Below are positions 19,522-28,674 of a DNA stretch of 64,000 nt, one piece after another. The stretch is from Chitinophagaceae bacterium (lineage in GTDB: Bacteria > Bacteroidota > Bacteroidia > Chitinophagales > Chitinophagaceae). Below the pieces are notes generated by a model, which saw only the letters and a program-made list of their open reading frames with translations, was not told where the DNA came from and searched no databases. The position numbers and the translations under genes are program-made. The DNA is taken from the NCBI GenBank assembly GCA_016715365.1, contig JADKAM010000001.1:868001-932000 (forward strand), written 5' to 3'. Numbering within the stretch: position 1 is the first letter of the stretch; each line of letters begins with the position of its first letter.

Positions 19522-20712
19522 TTATTTTATCGTTGGTGTTTTTACCGGCTCCTTAAAATAATTAAGCCTCAGCGTATCGCTCCATCCATTGGGATTTTTT
19601 TCAAATGTCTTGCTGCTGAAAAAGATCATGCCCTGTATATTGGGTGTGGTTCGCAAGGCATCGATCATGCGGGGAATTTGTGTAACATCTTTCCAGGCGG
19701 TATTGCTGCCGGCACGGTAAATGCCCAGACCTATATAACAGTTTTTTCCATAAGTGTGTTTACTCCACCAGTCGAGCAAAATTTCATATGGGGCCACTTT
19801 ATGGCCAAATTCCCAATACAGTTGTGGTGCTACATAATCAATCCATCCCTTTTTCAGCCATAGCAAAATGTCGGCATACAGATCGTCGTAATTGGTTTGT
19901 GCGCCATTGGTTCTGCTGCCGTTAACAGAGTCCTTATCTATATTACGCCATACACCAAACGGGCTGATGCCGAACTGGCATTTGGGATTTTCCTTTTTAA
20001 TTACAGCACTCAGCATACTGATTATAGAATCTGTATTGCTTCTTCTCCAGTCATCTTTTTTTAAGCCATTACCCAGTTTATTGTAACTGGCAAAATCCGG
20101 AAAGTCTTTACCGGGAATTTTATACGGATAAAAATAATCGTCAAAATGAATAGCATCAACAGCATACCTGCTTACTACATCTTTAACCACATTGCTTACA
20201 TATTGCTGTACTTCTTTGATACCGGGATCAAAATATTTTTTATCGCCGTAGGTTAAAAACCATTCGGGGTGAATTTTTGTGATATGCGAATCAGCAACAG
20301 AAGACTTGTTGATATTAAAAACAGCCCGGTAAGGATTCATCCATGCATGAAACTCCATACCGCGTTTGTGTGTTTCGGCTATCATAAACTCCAGCGGATC
20401 GTAATATGGTACAGGTGGCTGCCCCTGTTTGCCGGTAAGATATTCGCTCCAGGGTTCGTATTGCGAAGGATAAAATGCATCAGTTACCGGGGCGTATCTG
20501 TACGATCATGGCATTCATCCCATTGCGCTGGTGCATATCCAGCAGGTGAATGAATTCTGTTTTTGAGAATCTGAATTGTAATTACCACGGGAAGGCCAGT
20601 CTATATTTTCAACTGTGGCAACCCATACGCCACGAAACTCCGGTTTGGTTTGGGAAAAAGATTCAATTGGTAACAGGCAATATGCAATGAGCAATAAAAA
20701 AGAAAATTTCAT
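19522..20712 (-). CDS. family 10-like glycosyl hydrolase (GHL10/DUF187), two compensating frameshifts
   Basis: Secreted hydrolase-like protein with signal peptide (LLLIAYCLLPIESFSQ) and the conserved opening KPEFRGVWVATVENIDWPS. The middle block (EFIHLLDMHQRNGMNAMIV, then VTDAFYPSQYEPWSEYLTG) is in another frame between a T5 run at 20560-20564 (one base short) and a G4 run at 20489-20492 (one base long). Both ends share a frame, so the full length is 396 residues. Later motifs: HAWMNPYRAVFN, DAIHFDDYFYPY, GISPFGVWRN. GHL10 proteins act on glycans, possibly cell-wall derived; the substrate is not known. Confidence 0.85.
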
Positions 20713-20725
20713 GAATATTTTTTAG

Positions 20726-21178
20726 TTAATCAGATTGGCGGATCTTATCTAATAATTTATTTAAAGTCTTTGCTTCAATATCTGTAAGGTTACCTAAAAT
20801 TGCATCCATATCTTTTTCGTATTGATCAATTTTTTCTAAAAGGATTTTTCCTTTGGTGCTGATACTTACATCTACCAGCCGTTTATCATCTTTACAAACA
20901 TTTTTTTTAGCAAGGCCTTTTAACACAAGCCGGTCAACAATCCGGCTGGTATCACTCATTTTATCCAGCATCCGCTCCCGGATCTGTAAAGTAGAAATTG
21001 GTTTTGCAGCTCCCCGTAAAATACGCAGGATATTGTATTGCTGCCCGGTTATATCTTCCCTGTCAAAAAGTTTTTTCATTTTCTCATTCATCCAGTTGTA
21101 GGTATAAATAAGATTGATGATGCACTTTTGATATTCGTTTCGGAATGCACTTTGATTGATGTCTTTTTCTATGCTCAT
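20726..21178 (-). CDS. MarR-family transcriptional regulator
   Basis: 150 residues with a winged helix: YNILRILRGAAKPISTLQI, then the recognition region DKMSDTSRIVDRLVLKGL and the wing KDDKRLVDVSISTKGKILL. It lies 14 bases after the AI-2E family permease gene and 13 bases before the GHL10 gene, so all are probably on one message. MarR proteins usually repress their own operon and answer small ligands; the ligand here is unknown. Confidence 0.9.
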   Translation of the reverse strand: MSIEKDINQSAFRNEYQKCIINLIYTYNWMNEKMKKLFDREDITGQQYNILRILRGAAKPISTLQIRERMLDKMSDTSRIVDRLVLKGLAKKNVCKDDKRLVDVSISTKGKILLEKIDQYEKDMDAILGNLTDIEAKTLNKLLDKIRQSD

Positions 21179-21192
21179 AAATAAATACCTCT

Positions 21193-22236
21193 TTAAGTTT
21201 CTGTTGGCGGATCTGTGCTTTCAACAGGACTGTTAAATTCATTAATATAAATCTTTACCATAATGAGGAAATAACTTACAAGCAATGGTCCGAAAATAAG
21301 GCCCATAAATCCAAAAAGATTCAGGCCTACAATAACGCCCAGTACAGTAATAACAGGATGCACATCTCCCATATATTTCATCAGTTTTAACCGGGCTACA
21401 TAATCTACATTGCCGGTAACTACAACACTGTACACAGTAAGGCCGATTGCCGGCAGGTTACTGCCATGAACAAATAAATAGCCAACCAGCGGCACCCAAA
21501 TGATCATAGTACCAACTAACGGAAAGAAAGCAAAAACACCGGTCACAAAACCCCAGAGTCCCCAGTCTTCTATACCAAATATCCAGTAACCGAGTGCAGC
21601 AAATGCGCCTTGAACAATACATATAATAGGTATGCCCAGTGCATTTGCACGTATCATCATTTTTGTTTCGCCTGCAAGCAGGTGTACATTTTCATCTTTT
21701 AGCGGAATTATTTTACTTAAATATTTTTCCATATCCCGGCCCTGTACCAATAAATAATACAACAAAAAAAACATGATGATGAGATTCGACAGCAATACCA
21801 TGGTGCTGTTTATGATCTGTGGTATATAAGTTGAAACTTTTTGAGCAATTGTTTTGGCACTCTCAGCTGATAAAAGGGTAAATCCAGTCTGCTCTTTAAC
21901 TTTTGCAGATACAGATTGTATACCTGATATGATCTGTTCCTGGTTTTCGGCTATAGAACTTATTTTGGGAGAAGCCAGGGTGATACTGATGTAAACAGGA
22001 AATGCAATTATTAAAAGATAGCCAAGGATAAATAACAAGGCTGTCCATCCTTTCTTCCATTTTCTTTTAAAAATCAGCTGAAAATATAAACCCCGGCTTA
22101 AAATATATAATGTAATACCACCGAGCAACCCCGGTATAAAGATGGTAAGCTCGCTGACGAGTAAAATAGCTATGGACAGAACCAACAGCAAAACAAGTAT
22201 CTGCCTGAGGCGATCATTAAAACCTGATTGATTCAT
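21193..22236 (-). CDS. AI-2E family transporter (PF01594-type permease)
   Basis: 347 residues with paired hydrophobic helices at the N-terminus, a soluble amphipathic segment (about residues 85-145), then the conserved C-terminal membrane block containing FFPLVGTMIIWVP and GVIVGLNLFGFMGLIFGPLL. Members move various small molecules or ions; the AI-2 link is historical and should not be assumed. It is 35 bases downstream of the radical SAM gene. Confidence 0.9.
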   Translation of the reverse strand: MNQSGFNDRLRQILVLLLVLSIAILLVSELTIFIPGLLGGITLYILSRGLYFQLIFKRKWKKGWTALLFILGYLLIIAFPVYISITLASPKISSIAENQEQIISGIQSVSAKVKEQTGFTLLSAESAKTIAQKVSTYIPQIINSTMVLLSNLIIMFFLLYYLLVQGRDMEKYLSKIIPLKDENVHLLAGETKMMIRANALGIPIICIVQGAFAALGYWIFGIEDWGLWGFVTGVFAFFPLVGTMIIWVPLVGYLFVHGSNLPAIGLTVYSVVVTGNVDYVARLKLMKYMGDVHPVITVLGVIVGLNLFGFMGLIFGPLLVSYFLIMVKIYINEFNSPVESTDPPTET

Positions 22237-22271
22237 AAACTCATTTTATTAATGAAAGGTGATGGAAACAA

Positions 22272-23302
22272 TTACTCTTTCCAAACTGAAACGCCTTCGC
22301 TGCAATTGGAGCAAATATCAATATTTTTTCGGCTTTTCATCAATTCGCTCCTGAATTGTTTGTAATTATTGTTGTGCCAGATTTCTTTAAACGATTGTGT
22401 TTTTAAATTGCCCAGCTGGTGTGCAGCATCTTTATCAAAACAACAGGGCACTACCAATCCATCCCAGGTTATTACATTGGCGTGCTGCAGTTTCCAGCAG
22501 CGGTTGGCCAGTTTGTTTTTAGCAGTGTAACTGCCATCGGCATTTTTTCTGTACCGGCTGTATTTATCAATGGTAGGGATGAGATTATTGGGATCGGTTT
22601 CATATTCGTACACCTGTGCGGTTTTAAAACGTACTTCATCAACACCCACTTCTTTGGCCAGGCGTTTTATATCTTCAACCTGGTGCTCATTTGGCTTTAC
22701 TACCAGGAACTGAAAGAAAACAAATGGTGTTTTACTTTTCAATTCCTTTTTCCATTTCATAATATTTTTGGCGCCTTCCAAAACTTTTTCAAGATTGCCA
22801 CCAACACGGTATTGCTGGTAAACATCCTGTGTGGTACCATCAATAGAAATGATCAGCCGGTCCAGCCCGCTCTCTACTGTTTTCTTAGCCACTTCATCAG
22901 TTAAATAATGTGCATTGGTAGATGTGGCGGTATATATTTTTTTATCGCTGGCGTATTTTACCATTTCCAGAAAATCAGGATTGAGGTAAGGCTCGCCCTG
23001 GAAATAAAAAATGAGGTACAATAATTCCTGGTGAATCTCATCAATGGTTCGTTTAAAAAATCGTTTTGCAGCATGCCGGTTGGGCGGCTAAACTGCCTGA
23101 GGCCGCTGGGGCACTCGGGGCAACGCAGGTTGCAACTGGTGGTTGGTTCAAAAGAAATGGAAACCGGGTAACCCCATTGCACAGGCCTGTTTAGCAAACG
23201 GCTGATATAAAAACTGCCCAGCACTTTGGTGCCATTTATAAACCGCCTGACAGTAAGTTTGCTGATTAAATTTTTGCTATCGTTCCAATTGAATTGGGGC
23301 AT
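22272..23302 (-). CDS. radical SAM protein with SPASM domain, apparent frameshift
   Basis: The cluster-binding motif is in TSCNLRCPECPSG (C-x3-C-x2-C). A C-terminal SPASM domain has further Cys residues: NRCWKLQ, VVPCCFDKD, ICSNCSEG. The frame breaks at 23052-23060 (a T3A6 stretch on the plus strand), where one lost base removes the reading FFKRTIDEIHQELLYLIFYFQ; restored length is 343 residues. The ATG at 23302 was preferred over a TTG two codons earlier. SPASM proteins modify peptides or other substrates; no precursor peptide is evident nearby. Confidence 0.85.
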
Positions 23303-23350
23303 GTGCAAAGGTAAGCCGATTGCAAGTTATTTGTTGAGCACAACACCTTT

Positions 23351-24047
23351 TTATGTCTTCTTTTTAACAAAGCCGATATATCTTGAATCCAGGGCATTGT
23401 GCCTTGTTATCGCCCAAAACAAAATAACAACCGGTTGGAATTTTAAAGGGCCGAAATTATCTGTTGTCCAGTAAGCATCTTTATTGTTCCATTTAAAAGG
23501 GACGTTTTCAGTTTGAGCCAATATATATGGTGCGGGTTTTATTTTAGCACTGTATTTCTTTATCAATACACTGTCAAAAGTTACCAGGGCAGAATCCTTT
23601 GCTTATCATATATATGCCACCAGACTTTTCCATGGCATTCATGTCGTCCTGATCAATTAATTAAAACTCTGCACTGCTGATCATATATTGATTGTTCAGT
23701 TAATTTTTTCATCAAAGTTTTTATTATTAACGAAAAGTATCCCGTCTTTCATTTCAATAATATCGCCCGGTACACCACTAAGCCTGTGAAGAAATCTTGC
23801 CCTTTTTGAGGTTCAGTAATACCAATTGAACATACAGAATTCAGATTCGCTTGTAAATACAATGAATTTGTATGGGGCCGGATCTTTAAGAGTGGATAAA
23901 AGACCCTTTCTCCTCTTTAATATTGGGCTCACTTGAAGGGGTTGGAATTTTATAAAAGCTGTAACATACCGGTAAAAAGATTAACAATCCAAAGTACAGT
24001 AAGCAATGAACAAAACACTGCAGCTGTTATTATTAATTTTTCTTCAT
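23351..24047 (-). pseudogene. signal peptidase I (S26) remnant with many frame breaks
   Basis: No single frame spans this stretch, yet pieces of an S26 signal peptidase read in order on the minus strand: an N-terminal anchor (KLIITAAVFCSLLTVLWIV), the catalytic Ser region IPTPSSEPNIK, FLHRLSGVPGDIIEMKDGI (catalytic base region), FVNNKNFDEK, then a 71-codon open end with WTTDNFGPLKF and HNALDSRYIGFVKKK. GDN before HNALDSR is in the alternate frame. At least six single-base shifts are needed, a much higher density than elsewhere, so this may be a real pseudogene. It lies between a terminator and the radical SAM gene. Confidence 0.75.
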
Positions 24048-24063
24048 TGTATGGTTATATAAA

Positions 24064-24085
24064 AACCAGTACAAATGTACTGGTT
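24064..24085 (-). terminator. intrinsic terminator of the lytic transglycosylase gene
   Basis: Perfect 9-base arms AACCAGTAC / GTACTGGTT around AAAT; on the minus strand the stem is followed by TTTATATAA. It lies 24 bases past the stop at 24109. Confidence 0.8.
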
Positions 24086-24108
24086 AACTTTATAAAACAT
24101 TTTAGTGT

Positions 24109-25027
24109 TTAATCATTTAATGAAGTTGTTTCTGCTGTCGCCTTCCCTTCTACATTTTCAATTTTAACCTTGGTTGGCGTAAATAATAATGTGTTATCGG
24201 TAAACTTCTCATAGTTATGAAAAACCACATTGAGCGTAATAAAATTCATTACATAAGCCTGTGTTTCGGCAGGCAGGTATGCTTTAATATCCCAAAAATC
24301 AGGATCGGCTTTTGCCGGTCTTTTTCATGGCATTCCAAACATTACCCACACCACAATTATAACTGGCAACCATCAATAAAAGATTGTTATCCAGGTTGCG
24401 GCTGCGGTCTTTTAAATAGCGGGCAGCAGCATAGGTCGATTTATTAAAATTTTTACGTTCGTCTTTTGGTGTAGGGGTTTTTTTTGTGGTGGTTTTTGCA
24501 ACGGGGGTTGTTTTTTCACTTTTCTTTTTTTCAGCTTTTTTCTTTTCTTCCTTTTTTTGCTGCGCTACATATTTTAATCCATACTCTTTTGCAACTTCAT
24601 CCATTATCTGCCAGTAACCAACTGCTCCTGCTTTTGACACAGCGTTGCCATTAAAAGCACTTTCCAATGCCAGCAAAACTTTAAGCTCCTGTGGCAAATT
24701 ATGTTTCTTTAAAATAGCTGTTGCTTTAGGAAAATATTTTTTACTGCGTGTGTAGGTGCGTATAAGATATGCCCTTCTGTTCTCCGAAAACTTTTCTATA
24801 TAAAGCAGCGCTTCTTTTTCATTACCTGTCAATACATCAGGAAATACAACATTGGGTTCCAGGGTTATAACACCTGCATTGTCTTTTGCAGATGCTGCTG
24901 CCAGCAACCTTTTTTTGGTGGTATCTGCAAAAGAACCGGCCTTAACTGACTGGGCAAGTATTACCATAAAAAAAAGTATCCAAACAGATTTGGATACTTT
25001 AAAAGGCGAATAAATTTGTTTAATCAT
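24109..25027 (-). CDS. lytic murein transglycosylase (MltD-like SLT domain), apparent frameshift
   Basis: Cleaves peptidoglycan glycan strands with formation of anhydromuramyl ends. A signal peptide (ILFFMVILAQSVKA) precedes the SLT domain: catalytic Glu in LLALESAFNGNAVSKAGAVG, then YWQIMDE and VASYNCGVGNVWNAM. The domain is interrupted by a Lys/Thr-rich low-complexity insert of about 40 residues. One extra base in the T4 run at 24310-24313 ends the frame early; correcting it gives ADPDFWDIKAYLPAETQAY and a 305-residue protein. No LysM repeat is seen. Confidence 0.85.
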
Positions 25028-25175
25028 GCCTGACTACGTTTTCTTTGGGGATTACCGAATTAAATACGGGTTATTTTTAAAACGCCATCTTAGCTTCCTT
25101 ATTGCCCTTTCACAAAACTTTAAGAACTTTAGTTAGAAATCTGTTGTCTATTGGGAAGTAATTAAATTGTTATAT

Positions 25176-27128
25176 ATGCGCATACTTTTATTTTTTTTAA
25201 TATTTAGCAGCCTGCAGGGCTTGGCACAAACACCTGCCGAATCCTGTAAACAGGTACATGATATTGCTTTAATGGAACAGGCAGCACATCAAAGAAATAT
25301 GGCGGGAAATATTTCCATGGAATCAATAACATCGGCCAGTAATAATTACGATGTAAAATATTACCGCTGCGAATGGGAAGTAAACCCGGCTGTAAGATAT
25401 ATTGCCGGAAAAGTGACCGTGTACTTTGTAATTACCACTGCAACTAATAATATTCAAATTGACCTGGTGAATGCGTTAACAGTTGACAGCGTTAAACAAC
25501 GCAACAGTTTGTTGACAAAACAACACCTCAATAACACACTTTCATTTGATTTTCCTGCAGCCATCAATGCAGGCGTACTTGATTCTGTTTCTATTTATTA
25601 TAAAGGCGTGCCTCCCAATAACGGCTTCGGTTCATTTGAAACCACCACACACGCAGGTACACCGGTAATGTGGAGCCTGAGTGAACCTTATGGCAGTCGT
25701 GATTGGTGGCCCTGCAAAAACGGGCTGGATGATAAAGCTGATTCAATTGATATTTTAGTAACAGCCCCGCAGCAATACAAGGCTGCAGCAAATGGGTTGT
25801 TACAAAGCGAAACGCTGGTTGCAGGCGGTACAAAAAAACTGGCTTACTGGAAACACCGCTATCCCATTGCATCATATCTCGTTTGTTTTGCAGTTACCAA
25901 TTTTGCTGTTTTTAATAACAGTGTTTTACTGGGCAATACTAACCTGCCCATGCAAACCTATTGTTATCCCGAAAGCCTGGCTTCTTTCCAGGGTGGTACA
26001 CAAAATGTGCTGAATGCAATGCAATTGTTTCATAACAACTTTGGCGACTATCCTTTTATAAAAGAAAAATACGGGCATGTACAATTTAGCTGGGGAGGCG
26101 GTATGGAGCACCAGACTGCCACATTTATAGTTTCAATTGATGAGAGCCTGGGTGCCCATGAACTGGGCCACCAGTGGTTTGGCGATAAAATTACCTGTGC
26201 CAGCTGGGAAGACATCTGGCTGAATGAAGGCTTTGCAACATACCTGGCTGCTTTTTACATGGAAAATAAATATCCGGCAAGCATCATCAACAACAGAAAG
26301 GCAGTGATCAACAATATTACATCAGCAACCGGTGGTTCTGTTTGGGTAGATGATACAACCAATGTGGGCAGGATATTTTCGGGCAGGCTGAGTTACAATA
26401 AGGGTAGTTATCTTTTATATATGCTGCGCTGGAAACTGGGCGACCAGGTTTTCTTAAATGGGTTACGACAATATATAAATGACCCCAAACTGGCTTATGG
26501 TTTTGCCAAAACAGATGATTTAAAAAGAAATCTGGAACAGGTTAGTGGACAAAACCTGTCTGAGTTTTTTAAAGACTGGTTTAAGGGGCAGGGCTATCCA
26601 TCATACAATGTGCAGTGGACACAAATAGGCAGCGGATATGTAAACATAAAAATGAATCAAACCACTTCTCATAATTCTGTTGATTTTTTTGAATTACCCG
26701 TGGCGCTTAAATTTAAAAATGCCACTCAGGAAAAAACCATTGTGGTAGATAATAAAACCAACGGCGAAACTTTTTTCAGGAATATCGGTTTTATTGCGGA
26801 TACGGTATTGATTGACCCGGAATACTGGTTGGTAACAAAAAACAATGTTTCGGCCAAAGTGCCCGATGCAGCTACAGGGCAAAATGTGGTGCAGGTATTT
26901 CCAAACCCGGTGGGGAATCATTTTTATATTTACATGCGTAAAATGGTTGCCGGTACAGCCAGCATTAATTTGTACAATGCTTTGGGGCAAAGGATTTATG
27001 CAAGAAATATTAACCTCGTAAACGGATCCGAATATGTTGAAGTGCCCTCGCAATACCTGGCAAAAGGGGTTTATTTTCTTAAGATCAATGCAGGCGATTT
27101 TAAATTTGTAAAAAAACTGCTCAAATAA
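25176..27128 (+). CDS. M1-family metallopeptidase with T9SS C-terminal domain
   Basis: Secreted zinc aminopeptidase. Signal peptide LLFFLIFSSLQGLAQ; N-terminal M1 beta domain; active site HELGHQWFGDKITCASWED with the third ligand Glu in LNEGFATYL. The GxMEN-type motif is replaced by GGMEHQ. The last roughly 80 residues form a type A type IX secretion sorting domain: VVQVFPNPVGNHFYIYM, INLYNALGQRIY, LAKGVYFLKI, KKLLK. The 650-residue length is in the range of the family. I used ATG 25176 rather than TTG 25167. Likely exported to the surface or medium for peptide degradation. Confidence 0.93.
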   Translation: MRILLFFLIFSSLQGLAQTPAESCKQVHDIALMEQAAHQRNMAGNISMESITSASNNYDVKYYRCEWEVNPAVRYIAGKVTVYFVITTATNNIQIDLVNALTVDSVKQRNSLLTKQHLNNTLSFDFPAAINAGVLDSVSIYYKGVPPNNGFGSFETTTHAGTPVMWSLSEPYGSRDWWPCKNGLDDKADSIDILVTAPQQYKAAANGLLQSETLVAGGTKKLAYWKHRYPIASYLVCFAVTNFAVFNNSVLLGNTNLPMQTYCYPESLASFQGGTQNVLNAMQLFHNNFGDYPFIKEKYGHVQFSWGGGMEHQTATFIVSIDESLGAHELGHQWFGDKITCASWEDIWLNEGFATYLAAFYMENKYPASIINNRKAVINNITSATGGSVWVDDTTNVGRIFSGRLSYNKGSYLLYMLRWKLGDQVFLNGLRQYINDPKLAYGFAKTDDLKRNLEQVSGQNLSEFFKDWFKGQGYPSYNVQWTQIGSGYVNIKMNQTTSHNSVDFFELPVALKFKNATQEKTIVVDNKTNGETFFRNIGFIADTVLIDPEYWLVTKNNVSAKVPDAATGQNVVQVFPNPVGNHFYIYMRKMVAGTASINLYNALGQRIYARNINLVNGSEYVEVPSQYLAKGVYFLKINAGDFKFVKKLLK

Positions 27129-27212
27129 TTCATTTAGGAAAACTTTATCAAACCGGTAAAAGCAATTATTGCTAATTTGTAGCTTATCTGTCTGAACCTG
27201 CAATACCAACCC

Positions 27213-27977
27213 TTGGCAAAAAAAAAGAAAGGCATTTTAAAAACTATTTTAATTCCGCTACTGTTGCTGGCAGTAATTGCCACAGCTGTTTATTATATCA
27301 ACGAATTTTTAAGCAGGCCAAAATTTGTACGTTATCCTGCTTTTGGTATAGACCTTCCGGTTAATTACGCCATACATGGTATAGACGTAAGCCGCTACCA
27401 GCATAATATTGACTGGAAGGCTGTGCAGGCCATGCAGGATAAAAAAGTAAAGATCGGCTTTGCATTTATTAAGGCAACCGAAGGTTTGGGCAGGGTTGAT
27501 AACGGATTCAGAAAAAACTGGTTTAACGCAAAGGGGGCATTGGTTACCAGGGGTGCTTATCATTTTTTTGTAAGTAGTAAAAGCGGTAAAGCGCAGGCCG
27601 AAAATTTTATTGAAACAGTAAAACTTTCCAAAGGGGATCTGCCCCCGGTACTGGATATTGAAACGGCAAATGGCGCATCTGTAGCTGAAATTCAGCAAAG
27701 GGCCAAAGACTGGTTGCTGATGGTTGAAAAGTATTATAAAGTAAAACCGATCATTTATACCAATGTAGATTTTTACGAAAATTTCCTGGATGGTAAGTTT
27801 GATGATTATCCTTTATGGGTGGCCCATTATTATGTAAAAGACAAACCCAGAATAAAACGCAACTGGCTCATTTGGCAGCACAACGAAAAAGGCCGGGTGA
27901 ACGGTATTGATGCCTTTGTTGATTTTAATGTATTTAACGGCGATAGTACAGCCTATAAAAAGCTGCTGATAAAATAA
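27213..27977 (+). CDS. GH25 muramidase (lysozyme family)
   Basis: Cell-wall hydrolase cleaving MurNAc-GlcNAc bonds. After a Lys-rich N-terminus and one membrane anchor (ILIPLLLLAVIATAVYYI), the GH25 barrel shows GIDVSRYQHNIDW (first catalytic-site Asp), FAFIKATEG and LPPVLDIE, then DYPLWVAHY and NWLIWQHN. Start is TTG at 27213; no in-frame ATG precedes the Lys tract. 254 residues. It is probably anchored in the inner membrane, facing the periplasm. Confidence 0.92.
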   Translation: MAKKKKGILKTILIPLLLLAVIATAVYYINEFLSRPKFVRYPAFGIDLPVNYAIHGIDVSRYQHNIDWKAVQAMQDKKVKIGFAFIKATEGLGRVDNGFRKNWFNAKGALVTRGAYHFFVSSKSGKAQAENFIETVKLSKGDLPPVLDIETANGASVAEIQQRAKDWLLMVEKYYKVKPIIYTNVDFYENFLDGKFDDYPLWVAHYYVKDKPRIKRNWLIWQHNEKGRVNGIDAFVDFNVFNGDSTAYKKLLIK

Positions 27978-28028
27978 AAATACAAACCCCGATTGTAGTA
28001 ATTTTATAAAACCTCATAACTCCACTTT

Positions 28029-28037
28029 AGGAGGTGA
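28029..28037 (+). promoter_or_regulatory. unusually strong Shine-Dalgarno site
   Basis: AGGAGGTGA is a nine-base perfect complement to the usual 3' end of 16S rRNA, seven bases before ATG 28045. The other genes in this window lack such sites. ACCTC (28011-28015) and CTCC (28020-28023) upstream could pair with it. Confidence 0.65.
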
Positions 28038-28044
28038 GTGCTGA

Positions 28045-28263
28045 ATGAGCATGGAAGATGAAACAAGGGAATTCCTGGTAAGAATATTAAACACGGTTGC
28101 CATTGTTTTATTATGGATGATGGTAAATGTGTTTATTGGTATTTACAAAGGCTATGCTTTTTTTGAAGAGAATCCTGATTGGACAAATTATGTGTATTAC
28201 GTTTTCCTTATAATAAGTTTTATAGTACTGGTAATTCACTTAAAACGTAAATGGAAATTATAA
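28045..28263 (+). CDS. small two-helix membrane protein
   Basis: 72 residues: a short acidic N-terminus, a membrane helix (ILNTVAIVLLWMMVNVFIG), a charged loop with NPDWTNY, a second helix (YVYYVFLIISFIVLVIHL) and a basic tail KRKWKL. No family recognised. It carries the strongest ribosome binding site in the window. A second ATG two codons downstream (28051) would also place a start close to that site. Stands alone between the muramidase and the DUF4440 gene. Confidence 0.72.
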   Translation: MSMEDETREFLVRILNTVAIVLLWMMVNVFIGIYKGYAFFEENPDWTNYVYYVFLIISFIVLVIHLKRKWKL

Positions 28264-28311
28264 GTATGGAAGTTTCCAGAATGACTTAATGACAAATGGC
28301 TGAATTTTAAA

Positions 28312-28611
28312 CTAGCTACTGTGGTCTGCCACAATCACCCATTTATTTTTTACTTTTTTAAACAACAGGGTAAAGTGCCCGCCAACATCACCAATGCTCC
28401 TGTTTAAATGCCATTTACCTACCACAAAAAAATACATCACCGATAATCTTTTTACTTCCAGCAGATCAAAATCAAGTTTGCCCATGGCAGCAGTATCCGG
28501 GTATCCCTTTTTATGAACAAGTGTTCGGATGGTTTGTTCATCTTTATTCTGCGCAGAGGCAGATGTAAATGATAACAGTATAATCAGTAAAGATGAAAGA
28601 ATCTTTCTCAT
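28312..28611 (-). CDS. NTF2-like (DUF4440-type) secreted protein, internally shortened
   Basis: Signal peptide (LLIILLSFTSASAQ) followed by DEQTIRTLV and then directly by KKGYPDTAAMGKLDF, EVKRLSVMYFFVVGKW, GGHFTLLFKKVKNKWVIVADHSS. Full-length relatives, as I know the family, have about 40-45 more residues between the first helix and KKGYPDT, including the AWN-GD and LMFIG-type strand. The 99-residue protein therefore seems to carry an in-frame deletion through the core of the cone fold. Whether it still folds is doubtful. Confidence 0.7.
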   Translation of the reverse strand: MRKILSSLLIILLSFTSASAQNKDEQTIRTLVHKKGYPDTAAMGKLDFDLLEVKRLSVMYFFVVGKWHLNRSIGDVGGHFTLLFKKVKNKWVIVADHSS

Positions 28612-28674
28612 GGAATTTAGTTTAAACTATAAATATAAATAATCCGGTACTAAGAAACCGGTAACCCAATAAAC

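Noticed and set aside
22419..22904. 161-codon plus-strand reading frame
   Set aside because: Antisense to the radical SAM gene, whose Cys motifs are clear.
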